Source: Diorhabda sublineata (Eukaryota; Arthropoda; Insecta; Coleoptera; Chrysomelidae). Taken from it: a stretch of 64,000 nucleotides of DNA. Positions 33,522 through 43,484 of the stretch are shown here, piece by piece (the first letter of the stretch is position 1; each line of letters opens with the position of its first letter). The notes beneath the pieces are model-generated. The model made no database searches. It was given only the letters and a program-made list of their open reading frames with translations, and was not told where the DNA came from. The position numbers were made by a program, and so were the translations under genes. Location: contig NC_079481.1 in NCBI RefSeq assembly GCF_026230105.1, positions 17,005,042 to 17,069,041 of the forward strand, read 5' to 3'.

Positions 33522-34636
33522 TCATTTTCTGTCTTGTCATAGTTATAATACATTTGATTTTGGTCATTATCGTCCGTATTTTGGTTCTGATAGTAATGTT
33601 GTTCGTCTGATTGGTCGTAATCGTTTGTGAATAGCTCTTCGGAAGTAAAATTTGAATTCTGTCCAGAATTTCGAAATTGTTGATTTCGATTGTAATTGTT
33701 ATTATTTGGCCATCTTTGTCTTTGTGATAATGTGGAAGAATTTCTTGAAGTCGTTGACATAGGTGTTGGTTTAGGAAGTTGGTGCATGGGTTTTTGGTTC
33801 GGTCTGAAAACGTTTTGTGGAGGTCCAAATACTTGTTTGTTCGTCGGGTATTGTCTGGGGGGCATTTGTCTAGGTTGGATGTTAATAGGTTGACTGGGGA
33901 ATTGATTAACTGGTTTATTATTGTCAACGGGATGATAGGGTTGTTGGAAAGAGGGTTGTGTTTGGTTTTCAGGATAGTATCTTGGTTGTGAATAAGGTTG
34001 TCGCTAATTACTATTAAATCTGGACGTCGTTGCTCGGTTATTGTCATTTAGATTGCCATATAATTTTTCAAAATTTTCAAATTCGTTCAGATAGGCCATT
34101 GCATCTTCCAGTGAGGCTGGATTTTTAAGATGCAAGTTATTTCTTAAGGTACCACTACAACCTGCTATAAAAGTACTAAGTGCAGTTTTATCATAATGGT
34201 TTATTTGGCACACTTTCTCCGCGTTAGTTATGTTAGGATTATTACTAATTTTCTGCGCTATACTACTTCTTAATAATTGAATTCGACTTCCAAAGTTCAT
34301 CAATGGTTCGTTCCTAAATGGTTTCATTCTAGTGAGTTCTTGTAGTAAACAGTCAATATTTCTACGATCAGCGAAACACTGAATCAGGGCTTCTTTCAAT
34401 CTCGGCCAATCTGTTAACTCAGCACGATTACCTACTAATATTTCTGCTTTATCTATAAGTTTTTCTTGAACTGATTGGAATATGTGTTTAGATAATTGTG
34501 CATCATTAAATTGCCGATAATCATTAATAAGGTCTTCACACCTAATTAGAAATTTATTTAACGTGTTACTGTTACCGTCATACGGTTTAATATTATCAAT
34601 TCTAGACTTTAAAAGATCCCAGTTCATCTCAGGCAT
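33485..34636 (-). pseudogene. gag with one in-frame stop
   Basis: Frame of 384 codons from ATG 34636 to TAG 33485, interrupted only by TAG at 34004-34006 (after TTSRFNSN). The N-terminal part (MPEMNWDLLKSRIDNIKPYD, FLIRCEDLIND, KLIDKAEILVG) is the helical gypsy-type Gag. The C-terminal part is Asn/Gln/Pro-rich (VFGPPQNVFRPNQKP, NNNNYNRNQQF) and lacks a CCHC knuckle, as in some 17.6-like elements. The stop should prevent Gag-Pol production. Lost Gly/Lys codons could not be judged. Confidence 0.75.
33515..33521 (-). promoter_or_regulatory. Candidate -1 ribosomal frameshift site
   Basis: In the gag frame (G AA|A AT|T TT) the heptamer A-AAT-TTT fits X-XXY-YYZ. Shifting back one base gives AAA-TTT-TAT, exactly the first codons of the pol frame, which is closed just upstream by TGA (33522-33524). 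The gag stop follows 28-30 bases later. No downstream pseudoknot was assessed. Confidence 0.6.
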
Positions 34637-34654
34637 ATTTAAAGTTGAATTTAT

Positions 34655-34768
34655 TTATTTGAAAGAATTAGTGAATTGTTTATTAATATTCCGTTGAGTG
34701 TGATTATTATTTTTGTTATCTAATCCTATATTTGAAATTCCGTTAATTATTTCATCAATATCGCTCAT
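34655..34768 (-). CDS. Small upstream ORF of the LTR element
   Basis: A 37-codon frame (MSDIDEIINGISNIGLDN at its start) ending 18 bases before the gag ATG. It is Asn-rich and might be translated as an upstream ORF or be a displaced Gag N-terminus. No family recognised. Confidence 0.3.
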   Translation of the reverse strand: MSDIDEIINGISNIGLDNKNNNHTQRNINKQFTNSFK

Positions 34769-35066
34769 GAAAATAATTTAAAATTAATTATTATAATAAG
34801 CAATTTATTCGCAATGAACAAAATTTAGCTATCTTTACCAAAATCCTTATACAGAGGGGTTTGGAAGGGTAAAAAGGAAAAGGCACTTACAGATTGTTCG
34901 TCGATTCGAGCGCTCTGCTTTCCTGCTCCTTTTCTTGATTCCCTGCTCCTGTTGCCACAACTTCGAAAGTTTTTAAGTTCGTAATACGCACTTAAGGTGT
35001 AAAACTCCAAGGTCCCGTATTTCACTTCCGGCACAATGCGAAACTGTTCACTTCCGAAACCCGTGC

Positions 35067-35085
35067 GATCCTACTGACTGCGCCA
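35067..35085 (-). other. Primer-binding site of the LTR element
   Basis: Directly after the LTR the minus strand reads TGGCGCAGTCAGTAGGATC. This closely resembles the TGGCGCAGTCGGTAGGAT-type binding site of 17.6/297-group elements, where a tRNA 3' end primes minus-strand synthesis. Confidence 0.75.
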
Positions 35086-35270
35086 ATTATATATTAAAAC
35101 TTCGAATTTGGATTTTTAAAAACAAAAATTACAATTACAATATATGTTTATTAAGCAACGTTAGAACAAAGAATGAATTATTAAAAGAAATGCAGTTTTT
35201 ATTATCTTCCACGTTTCCGCGAAGTCATCACATTTATTATATGTTATCAGCTGTTACTTCATATGTAACT
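35086..35270 (-). repeat. 5' LTR (185 bp)
   Basis: Starts AGTTACATATG and ends AATT next to the primer-binding site. Contains AATAAA hexamers on the minus strand near 35145. Unusually short but in the range of some insect gypsy-group LTRs. No second full LTR exists. Confidence 0.75.
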
Positions 35271-35274
35271 TGGG

Positions 35275-35524
35275 AAAACAGTCATACAACCTTTAGAATT
35301 TCAAATGTGATACAAACCGAAAAACACCAATTTTTATAAAAGTTTTTGAATGTTTTGTCTTAGAAACAGATTTAAGAGAAATTAAATGGACCATAAGATA
35401 GTGTAACGATATTTATTTTATAACAACTTCTCTTTTATTAAAGTTTTTCAACTATCCATCCAACAAACATTGTTAGTTGAAAGTTAAATGTTATTATTGA
35501 TATTTTATAGTACTATTTCTTGAC
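35275..35524. other. Spacer
   Basis: Nothing recognised between the LTR element and the repeat array. Confidence 0.5.
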
Positions 35525-36290
35525 TGTGAGATTACAGTGGCTTGGTAGACACAGTGTGGCCACATGAGAGTGGTCGCCATGTTTAATCAAAACCAAGAAA
35601 CAAAATAAATTATTTTTTTAGGTAAAAATATTATTGATTCTTTGAAAAGTTTTTGATTAAGTATTTGATTATATAAAATACGATTTTATAAGCGTGCTTA
35701 TAAGAAGAACAAATTCTAAATTAGTCGAGCTTGGGTCAAACATGGCGATCACTTGGTAGAGACTGTGTGACCACACGAGAGTGTCCGACATTATTAACCC
35801 AAACTATAACACACAATAAATTATTTTTGTATTTTTTCAGTTAAAAATACTATTGAGCCCTTGAAAAGTTTTTGATTAAGTATTTGAGAATATAAATTAC
35901 GATTTTATAAGCGATATTATAAAAAGAACAAATGGTAAATTAGCCGGGTTTGGGTTAAATATGGTGGCCACTCTCGTTTGGTCACACTGTCTTTATCAAG
36001 CCGTTACTATAAGTGAGATTATAGTAGCTTGGTAGAGACTGTGTGGCCACATGAGAGTGTCCGCCATGTTTAACCCAAACTACGGCAGAAAATAAATTAA
36101 TTTCGTATTTTTTTTTAGCTAAAAATACTATTAATCCTTTGAAAAGTTTTTGATTGAGTACTTGAGAATATAAATTACAATTTTATAAGCGATATTATGA
36201 GAAAAACAAATGCTAAATCAGCCGAGTTTAGGCTAAACATGGCGGCTACTCTCATGTGACCACACAGTCTCTACCAAGCTACTGTAGGTG
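35525..36290. repeat. Three-copy array of an inverted-repeat (MITE-like) element
   Basis: Unit starts CTTGGTAGAGACTGTGTGGC, runs through CACATGAGAGTGTCCGCCAT, an AT-rich middle with GAAAAGTTTTTGATTAAGTA, and ends with the inverted counterpart (ATGGCGGCTACTCTCATGTG, then ACCAAG). Copies start at 35541, 35752 and 36028. Copy 1 lacks most of its right arm and passes straight into copy 2. Copies 2 and 3 are separated by AGTGAGATTATAGTAG, and the words GTGAGATTA or GTGAGAT also border copies 1 and 3 on the outside. Arms are some 55-60 bp. No coding capacity. Confidence 0.8.
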
Positions 36291-37309
36291 AGATCGCTTC
36301 TTAACAGTAAAACCAATATTTTTGATAGTTTATATCAAATATAATGTAATGGTATAAAAGAGTTTAATGTTTCATATAAAATGTACCATGAAATATACCA
36401 TTATAATTATTATTTATATTATTAGTAATAATTGTCTTCAATTGTAAAAATTTATCACAAATTAACGGAGAAAACTTATATACCACTTATTCATTTTGAA
36501 TCCAGATGCTGATACCTTACAATTAATTACAAAAAGATGTTTTATGTTAAACATTTTTAAACCCTCATTGTAACGATTCCTTTTTTTTCTATTAAAATTA
36601 AAATTCAAATTTGTATGATAAAGCGAATCTGGTATGGTACAATTTTTATGCTGATGCCTGAAGCTGAATTAGAGTGACAAATGCTGTGACGTGGTACGTG
36701 ACCGCTCAACTTTTTTGCTTGGCATTATTAACATTTTTCACATATCCGAGCACCTACTCGAACACAATTATTCTTTGATTCAGATGACGTTTTAGTTAAT
36801 TCGTACCGCGTGATCGTATTTAACGTCAAACGACAGCATGAAATTGCGCCTTAAGTGTATTTTGACAAAAAGCTGAAATTTGATTCGAATAGAATCAAAG
36901 TGGGTCATTATTTTCTCAATTATTCGAAGTCAGGCAAATATGGGAGACTAAACCGAACTATTTTCACAAAAAATTAATAAAATAAAATAGTGATCCACAA
37001 CCATTACAAGCACTCCTTTAACTTATTAAACTTTCTTCTTATCCGCTTTTATATCATATTTTTAGATATATATTTGTTATTTATTCTATATTCATAGATC
37101 CATAGTATTTGCAACCATTCCTATTATTTTTGAATTACGAAATGTGTTTTTTGTTTCATATAAATATGTAGATTATGAATTGAAGAAAGAACTGATTAAA
37201 ATTAATGTTCCATGTCCACTTAACAATAACAATACAATTATATTGATATTTTATGAAATAACAGTTATTTTAGAAATAAAAATATTCAGCTCCGGGAATT
37301 TGCCTTTTC
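36291..37309. other. Intergenic, nothing recognised
   Basis: About 1 kb of AT-rich DNA without support for genes or repeats. Confidence 0.45.
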
Positions 37310-37765
37310 TTCGTATCCTGGGCCAATGTATGTATGTAGATATTGGGGTGTCGCATACCCTGCGACCCAAAGGATCTATTGTGTCTCCCGCTCTTGCTGC
37401 GATACTGGGAAATCCAGTGTTTTAGCTGAACCGTTAATCCCATTCCTTTTAAAAAGTCTTGAATGTGGGATGGCTGTAGCTGTCTTCTATTTCATACGCT
37501 CCCAGGTGTAGTCCTCTGGAGTTCCGTATTATCTGCTAAATCCAGCATCTTCGGTTGTCCATTGAGGCGACAGTGCCCCGATAGGACTCCTGTTTGTATT
37601 CGTAAATTATTCTTACTTAGGTTAATAAATTCAGCGAATCTTCTAAGGTTAAGTTTCCTAGGAGAGCCTATATCACCCTTATAGGTTGTCCCAATAATTG
37701 GTTTTGCTCCTATCTACCTTCTTTTCAAGTGCTTTGATCTGTAGCTGATACCACAGAAGGGTTCA
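37310..37765 (-). pseudogene. I-clade-like LINE 3' end (copy C)
   Basis: The stretch TTGCTGCGATACTGGGAAA and the following roughly 150 bp match copy A at 12560-12700 (with the same small indels around 'cagtgttt...agctga..c.ttaatcccat') and, in reverse, copy B at 29830-29990. It ends at about 37765, where copia sequence begins. Coding is heavily broken. Confidence 0.65.
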
Positions 37766-37769
37766 ACAA

Positions 37770-39115
37770 CGCCCCATTTGACAACAATATGACAACAAGG
37801 TTTTTAGAGTTTGCATTCTGGCTACAGGTGAATAAACAACATTAATTTCATCAGTTTGTTGAGAGCCTCTTACAACTAAACTAGCTTTATAAGTATTACT
37901 AGATTTGATTGAATATACCTATATTACATCCAAAACTTTATTATTATCTATATTTTCGACTAATTTTAAAGTTTCATTTTTATTGAAAACATCAATTTCT
38001 TTATTTATGACCTTTCTTCTGATTCTAACGCCTTAGCAAGAGGTACATTTGTGCTACAAAAAGATACTACTGTTGTATACAACATAATCATTAAATTTCT
38101 GTGCAATTTTTTTCGATCGCTCAGATTTACGAAATGATTCATTTGAAGATTCACACAACCAATTAAAATACTCAAATCAGCCTTTTTGTCCCATTTAGAA
38201 TTTCTTTTCTGTTTCGGTTTTGTAACAAAAACAACTACCGTATAAGCGTAAATTTGAAACATTGGGTTTTTTAGCAAAAAATATTTCATAAGGTGTATTT
38301 TTAAAATAGTTCTATTAAAACGTTCTGCTGTTTCATTTAATTCGTGTACATAGGTTGGATAATTATTTATAACTATGCCACTTTCTTTATCTACTTTAAA
38401 TCTCACTATTCAAATATTCTGTGTTATTACCACATCTCAAAAATTTAACCCTTTTTCCAGACAAATTTTCACTCTCATTCACTCAACCAAACAGTCATAC
38501 ACTTCTACTTTGGATTTCATTTCATATACTTTAGCAATGTCACTGTGATCATAATAAATGAAATGAAATATTTCTCACTTTGAACTCCAATAGTTTTAAA
38601 CGGTCCACAGACATCAGTATGAATAATTTCTAAAATTTCTTTAGCCTTCTCTCTATTATTTTTAAATGAAATATTACTCATTTTATTTTCAACACACGTT
38701 TTACACTTCATATATTCAGATTCAAGTTTATTGGAATACCACTAACAGCTGAGTTTTTGACAAAACATCCTAAGTATTTAAAATTTGCATGGCCTAACAA
38801 ACGGTGCCATTTTTCTTTTTCACTTATATTTACACGAGTATTCTTATTTGCTATATTAACCCAAGAAACATCATTATTCTATTCATCTTACTTTTCATGA
38901 AATATAAGCCATTATTGTTGACCGTTACTGTTGTTACTTTACTTTGAAAATCAATAATTCTAGATATTTTTCCTTTATATATTATCGTATTATTTTCTGT
39001 AACTTACATTTATTAAATTTGACTTCATATCTTTAGACATAAAACACATTTTTCGTATCCACTAAATCTTTTTGATTAAATGCATTAAAAGAGCTTTTGA
39101 CATTAGTAATTTTTG
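37770..39115 (-). pseudogene. Copia-type pol relic (integrase to RT)
   Basis: The minus strand reads, from 38711: MKCKTCVENKMSNISFKNNR and LEIIHTDVCGPFKTIG, YFISFI (integrase N-terminus with the CxxC side of the HHCC motif and the catalytic 'TDVCGP' Asp); then from 38400 LNETAERFNRTIL (catalytic Glu block 'NG.AER.NRT') and KRNSKWDKKADLSILIGCVN; and near 37900-37800 SNTYKASLVVRGSQQTDEIN and VVYSPVARMQTLKTLLSY (RT start). Above 38711 a short stretch fits the pre-integrase region. No LTRs, gag or RNase H found; frameshifts throughout. Confidence 0.75.
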
Positions 39116-40329
39116 GGGCCTTTAAAATCCTATTATTCCCTAAATAAACATTTACAGGTTTTTTTAATACCGTACATTAATCAAATAATTTTTTATTGTC
39201 CGTACAACCACTATATAGAAGCCATTGTATTTCATTACTACTTACGCTCTTCCTACACAATAACTTCCGAAGTTGTCATGCGCTCTACCGTAAGTACGCT
39301 GGCCACGCGGCATTCACAATGTGCCTCTCTCGATTGACATTGGGCCGCCATTTTTACAATCATTTTGGGTAGCCTATTTTAAATCAATGATAAGTCAAGA
39401 TTGCTTTTCAGAATTCCTAACTAGTTGTCAGTATTACTTTGCTATCCTAGGACATAACGCAATAGATTACATGTTGACACTGTTGCCAAAATGTTGGTTG
39501 TAGAATTTAATTTATAACATTTGACGTAAGGATTTTTACAAATTCATTTCGAAAGAAACTGAGCTCTTAAAGCAGGTTTCGGTGAACCAAAAAGATGAAT
39601 AATTATTTTTATTTTGTAACTCAAAGAGACGAAATTTTCTTTGTTCTATTGTTTAACTTGAAGAGAAGAGGTTTTTGATTATTTTTATTTCCAGTTAAGA
39701 AAATCCTCAATTATGTAGGGTGTTCGGCCAAACTTGCTGGTCTGCCCGGGTAGTAGGTTTGATCACCTGGCAACCCTAAGTATGAGAACATCTTATATAA
39801 AACTGGTGCCTGTCAAGGCACACGTCGTACGCATGAGCTCTTTCACAAATACAAGAGATCATGCGCTCTCCGCACAAGATACATATACGCACGAATATAA
39901 ATGTAGTACAGATACAATAAGGAAAACACCTTTATTGGATATGTAACTGTATTCAACGTTATGATGAAAGAATTGTAAATAGGTTAATTAACCATCATAG
40001 GTTTAAGAAATATCTATTTGAGACCACATATGCAGATTTGACTTTATCATCGCTCTTCACATTTTGCGAACAACTCTTGACTTAACCAAAATATTATCTG
40101 ATGATCTTCAAAGTCAAATATTGAACTTCAAGAATGTTGAGGTTAATCGAAAGCCATCATTCTGAAGAAATATTTAATAATATGATATTTGATGCAGCTG
40201 TGAAAGATGCAATGCAAAATTATATTCAAATAAAAAGTCTTCGGACTGTAAGGCTCATATTCATCATTCATAAATATGCTCATCCCATTTTTAGACGTTC
40301 TCATTTGTGAAATAAAGAATAGGTTTCTC
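39116..40329. other. Intergenic, mostly unassigned
   Basis: No supported gene. The part from about 39980 may belong to the hAT relic that follows, but the reading is too broken to use. Confidence 0.35.
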
Positions 40330-40737
40330 AAAACCATCACTGAACTCACCCAGCTTTTTAGTGCTGTTCCATCATTTAGTAGGTATCAAAGGTATAGAAG
40401 TATCCTCTTCAGCATTCAAAGCTTTGTGCGACTCATCTGTTACGTTTCACCCTAATATAAAAAAACTTCCGAGTTTGCATTGTGTTCTACCTGTCACTTC
40501 ATGCACTAGCGAAAGAAGTTTATCAATGAAATTAGTAAATAATTACTTAAACAAGCGACAATACAGATTCAACAACCTGGCTCTGATGATCATTTATAAG
40601 GATACAATAAACATGAATCCTTTGGAGGTAACTATAATAGCCTATGAGACCTACCTATACTCTATTTTCGTATGCTTGTATACACATATAATTGAAAAGT
40701 TTGCTCAAAAGCACACAAGGCAATTCCAATACCTCTA
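40330..40737 (+). pseudogene. hAT transposase C-terminal dimerisation fragment
   Basis: Plus frame text LPSLHCVLPVTSCTSERSLS, MKLVNNYLNKRQYRFNNLAL and MIIYKDTINMNPLEV, later EKFAQKHTRQFQYL. This is the hAT C-terminal signature ('lP....ERSFS.L...K.ylRs.m...RL..LAl..i..d.......vi..Fa..h.RR.'), of the ZMYM1-like type. The first Phe-Ser block is altered (SLSMKL) and a roughly 50-bp insertion separates the end. Rest of the protein absent. Confidence 0.65.
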
Positions 40738-42545
40738 AAGTGACTAGAGATGAAAATAATGGCAGTGTTAATTTTCAGACCATCACTCCAAATCTTCCAA
40801 AAAATTCCAAATGTGTTCCCGTCATTATTTGTTCATTTTTAGCCATTAGTATTACTCTGAAATATTGAATCTACAATTTACTTGAAATTAAATTCCTTAC
40901 AAATTTTTAATCTGCCTTTTAGTAACTTTAATCTGTTTTATTAGTAAATTACTAAACAAAACATCCTGGAAACCCATGATGTGAACACATGTTTTTATTC
41001 CATGAAATTTCAACAATGAAGCTTTATTATATGATTAAAATTAAGGAATTAAACTAAAGTTAACTTCTTAGTTTAATTCCTTAATTTTGTGAGGCTGCGA
41101 GCACAGAATGCGTTAGGTCAGTATGTATTGGTGGTATTGTTTTGTTTACAACATCCTTGTTCTTTAGTTATTGAAATATTCGCGTTATTGCGCCGATTCC
41201 GCCGTGGCGTTTTAATTGTAAAACTAATATCAAAAACTGAAAGGAAAAGGCAATTTCTGAGAGTTAGCAATGTCCTTTAGACAACAGAACCCTGATAGAC
41301 AGTGTCAGGAGCTTTCCATATTCATATAACAAAATGGAGCAATACAGGAAATTTCCATTGGTTTACCAGTAATTTATAGTAATCCTTAATTTACTGTATA
41401 AACCAAAAAATTAACAAGTTTAATGTTAATTTTAATTTAGTTCTAATTTTGGCTGGATAAACCAAACTTAAGGAGTTAAAAGTTAGCGAACTCTCAAGTT
41501 TAACTTAATTTTTAATTTTGGCTGCATAAACAAAGTTTTAGTTGAAGTTTAATTCAAATTTACTATTAATTTTCTGCATGAACTATAAGTACCATTTGAG
41601 TGTCTTTCAACTGGTAATTTAATTTTTTTGTTTAAGGTTTAATTTTGGCTGAATAAACCAAACTTTAATCAATTTCCTGAAATTCTCAACAAACCCACCA
41701 GTTTTTCTCAATCGAAAAATTGGGACAACAGCAAATATTTTTTCATAGTACCTTTTTTAATTTTCAATATGTAAATATGCAAAGATTGCTGCCAATTTTC
41801 TTTTTCTAAATAATTCATAATAATCATGAACAATTGTTTGAACCAATAAAATGTTAGGATACATTTGTTGATTAACCATTTTGCCTCACGAAATTATTAC
41901 CGCCACAACAGTATATTCTAACCTATCAACGAATATTTGATGACAACTGACATCAGCGAGTTATTCGATCATAGACAAAGTAATACTAGACTGCACTTTC
42001 AATAAAATTAGTGTTCCAATATTGAAATAATATACAAAGTTACGGTAGAACTATCTCTATAAAGAGTTCCTTTTAATTTCTTATATCGTACTCTTTCCAC
42101 CGTTATATTTTATTACTCCCTTATCTCGGTTCATTGTGCGGTGACAGTGGAACAAAGATAGTTCTAACTTAGACCCATAGATCAACCACATCTTAAACCC
42201 ATAATGTAAAGACTACAAAGTGTGTTCTTCCCGAGTGCTCATTTTCGATTCGTTCCGCGCATCTCTTTGGGAATAAATTCTCATTGGCTGTTTCCCAGCT
42301 GGTGCGCAATAGCACATATTGTATTGTAGTCTTTACATCATGCTTAGACCAGAAGCTGTTTCTTTCTAAACTAGGAACATTTTTTCTATATAGAAATTAT
42401 ATACCCTGGTATGTTCTGTGTATTCAGTGGTCTAGAATTACTACGTCTATGTATTCGCTGCATGAAAACACCTCTTAACAATTAGGTCCCAAAAAACAGT
42501 AGTAACATAACCAACACAAAATGGTTTATTAAACAAGATACAAAA
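40738..42545. other. Upstream region of the prefoldin-like gene
   Basis: Contains a 15-bp perfect inverted repeat around AAGGAATTAAACTAA (41043-41057 with 41068-41082), three diverged repeats of TTTTGGCTG.ATAAACCAAA (41449, 41515, 41645), and an inverted pair ATGTAAAGACTACAA / TTGTAGTCTTTACAT (42204-42218, 42324-42338). Somewhere in 42100-42540 the promoter of the following gene is expected; I see no clear core element. A three-codon upstream ORF (ATG GTT TAT TAA) begins at 42521. Confidence 0.45.
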
Positions 42546-43049
42546 ATGTTGAAGAGTGTTTCAGAAGTTATTAAAGAGCGTGAAGATTTTCTCCATCATC
42601 TAAATAACGATATCAATAAATATGATCAGAATATTCAAGAATTAACTAAAGAACAAGAAAACTTAGATACCTTAATAACAAATTTAAAATCACTTAAAAC
42701 ATATCCAGAACACGAAGCCTTAATTCCGTTAGGTAAAAATATTTATATGAAAGGTAAAATTGTTCATACTGGGGAATTCTACATCAAGAAAACTGCTTAT
42801 CCGAATCCATTAGTTTTGCTACAATCAGCTGATAGAACTATATCTTGTCTTGAAGAAGAAAAAAAGGATAAAGAAAATGAAATCGATAAAGCCGAGTATG
42901 CTAAATTTCAAATAGAGGAAAGAGTAAGATTGTTAAAAGGTGAAGAAACATTTAATGATAATAGTGATTTGCCCAAGGAAATTAAATCTAACAAAGGTGT
43001 CGCTGTGAGGGTTGGTGATTATTATGAGATATTGGAGTTTGAAGAGTAA
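42546..43049 (+). CDS. Prefoldin-like protein, URI-type (167 residues)
   Basis: Intact single-exon gene. Residues 1-55 and 95-130 form long charged helices (KEREDFLHHLNNDINKYDQN and DRTISCLEEEKKDKENEIDK), the antiparallel coiled coil of alpha-type prefoldins. Between them lies LIPLGKNIYMKGKIVHTGEF, the beta-hairpin segment; 'P.G...MKGK.VHT.E' is closest to URI (unconventional prefoldin RPB5 interactor). URI works with the R2TP/prefoldin-like complex in RNA polymerase assembly. URI proteins are usually much longer and carry an acidic RPB5-binding tail; this one ends at VRVGDYYEILEFEE. It may be a short URI-like paralogue. ATG 42546 is the first long-frame Met. A polyadenylation hexamer follows. 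Confidence 0.75.
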   Translation: MLKSVSEVIKEREDFLHHLNNDINKYDQNIQELTKEQENLDTLITNLKSLKTYPEHEALIPLGKNIYMKGKIVHTGEFYIKKTAYPNPLVLLQSADRTISCLEEEKKDKENEIDKAEYAKFQIEERVRLLKGEETFNDNSDLPKEIKSNKGVAVRVGDYYEILEFEE

Positions 43050-43250
43050 TATCTTATGAATAGATTTATATAATCATAAAGGACCTCGGAGAGAAGAGTA
43101 TAGAAAACGTTTGTCAACTCTAGATTATAAGGTATTTCCACTTAGTTGTTTTTCATGAAATTTGTAATCAATTATAAAAGTTTCTAAAAGTAGGTATTTG
43201 GCAATTGTAAATTGTAGTGGAAAAAAAGTCTTATCATTCTTAAGTTCTGT

Positions 43251-43256
43251 AATAAA
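43251..43256 (+). terminator. Polyadenylation signal of the prefoldin-like gene
   Basis: AATAAA about 200 bp past the stop, followed by AGTATTTATTACATAA. Well placed for a short 3' UTR. Confidence 0.55.
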
Positions 43257-43299
43257 GTATTTATTACATAAACCTTTTTAGTTGTTTCACTAGTTTTAA

Positions 43300-43480
43300 C
43301 ATTGAACTTATACAGGTTAAATGCTCTAGTGAAAGGGGGTCATGACCCCCCCCGAGCTGGTTTAAGGACTTAGGTGGACCACTAATTGAACATAATGATT
43401 TTATTTATATATTTTGTCATCATACAGATTTTAGTATCTACATACCTTCAATATTTAATTAATTTAATATAATAACTTTG
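43300..43480. other. Spacer with a G/C-run palindrome
   Basis: GGGGGTCATGACCCCC at 43337-43352 is a 16-bp perfect palindrome followed by more C. It lies between the prefoldin-like gene and the hAT tail and could belong to the hAT element's end. Confidence 0.4.
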
Positions 43481-43484
43481 TATG

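Larger units (their letters stand above)
32020..35270 (-). mobile_element. Gypsy-type LTR element derivative with inverted ends
   Basis: 3251-bp insertion of a Ty3/gypsy-type element in minus orientation: LTR (35270-35086), primer-binding site, leader, small ORF, gag, protease and reverse transcriptase up to just past the YMDD motif. RNase H, integrase, polypurine tract and 3' LTR are missing. Instead the RT coding region joins an inverted copy of the first 53 bases of the LTR (32020-32072 equals the reverse complement of 35218-35270 without mismatch). Both ends thus begin AGTTACATATGAAG and are flanked by the same 4-bp sequence TGGG (32016-32019, 35271-35274). The duplication shows this joined molecule itself was inserted. 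Confidence 0.85.

Noticed and set aside
33475..34047. 190-codon minus-strand frame rich in Ile and Thr
   Set aside because: An out-of-frame reading of the Asn/Gln-rich gag C-terminus.
34825..35034. 69-codon minus-strand frame between LTR and gag
   Set aside because: Lies in the leader next to the primer-binding site; no family resemblance and no need for a product there.
43337..43352. GGGGGTCATGACCCCC palindrome as an operator or terminator
   Set aside because: In a eukaryotic intergenic region next to a hAT tail it is better read as part of a transposon end.
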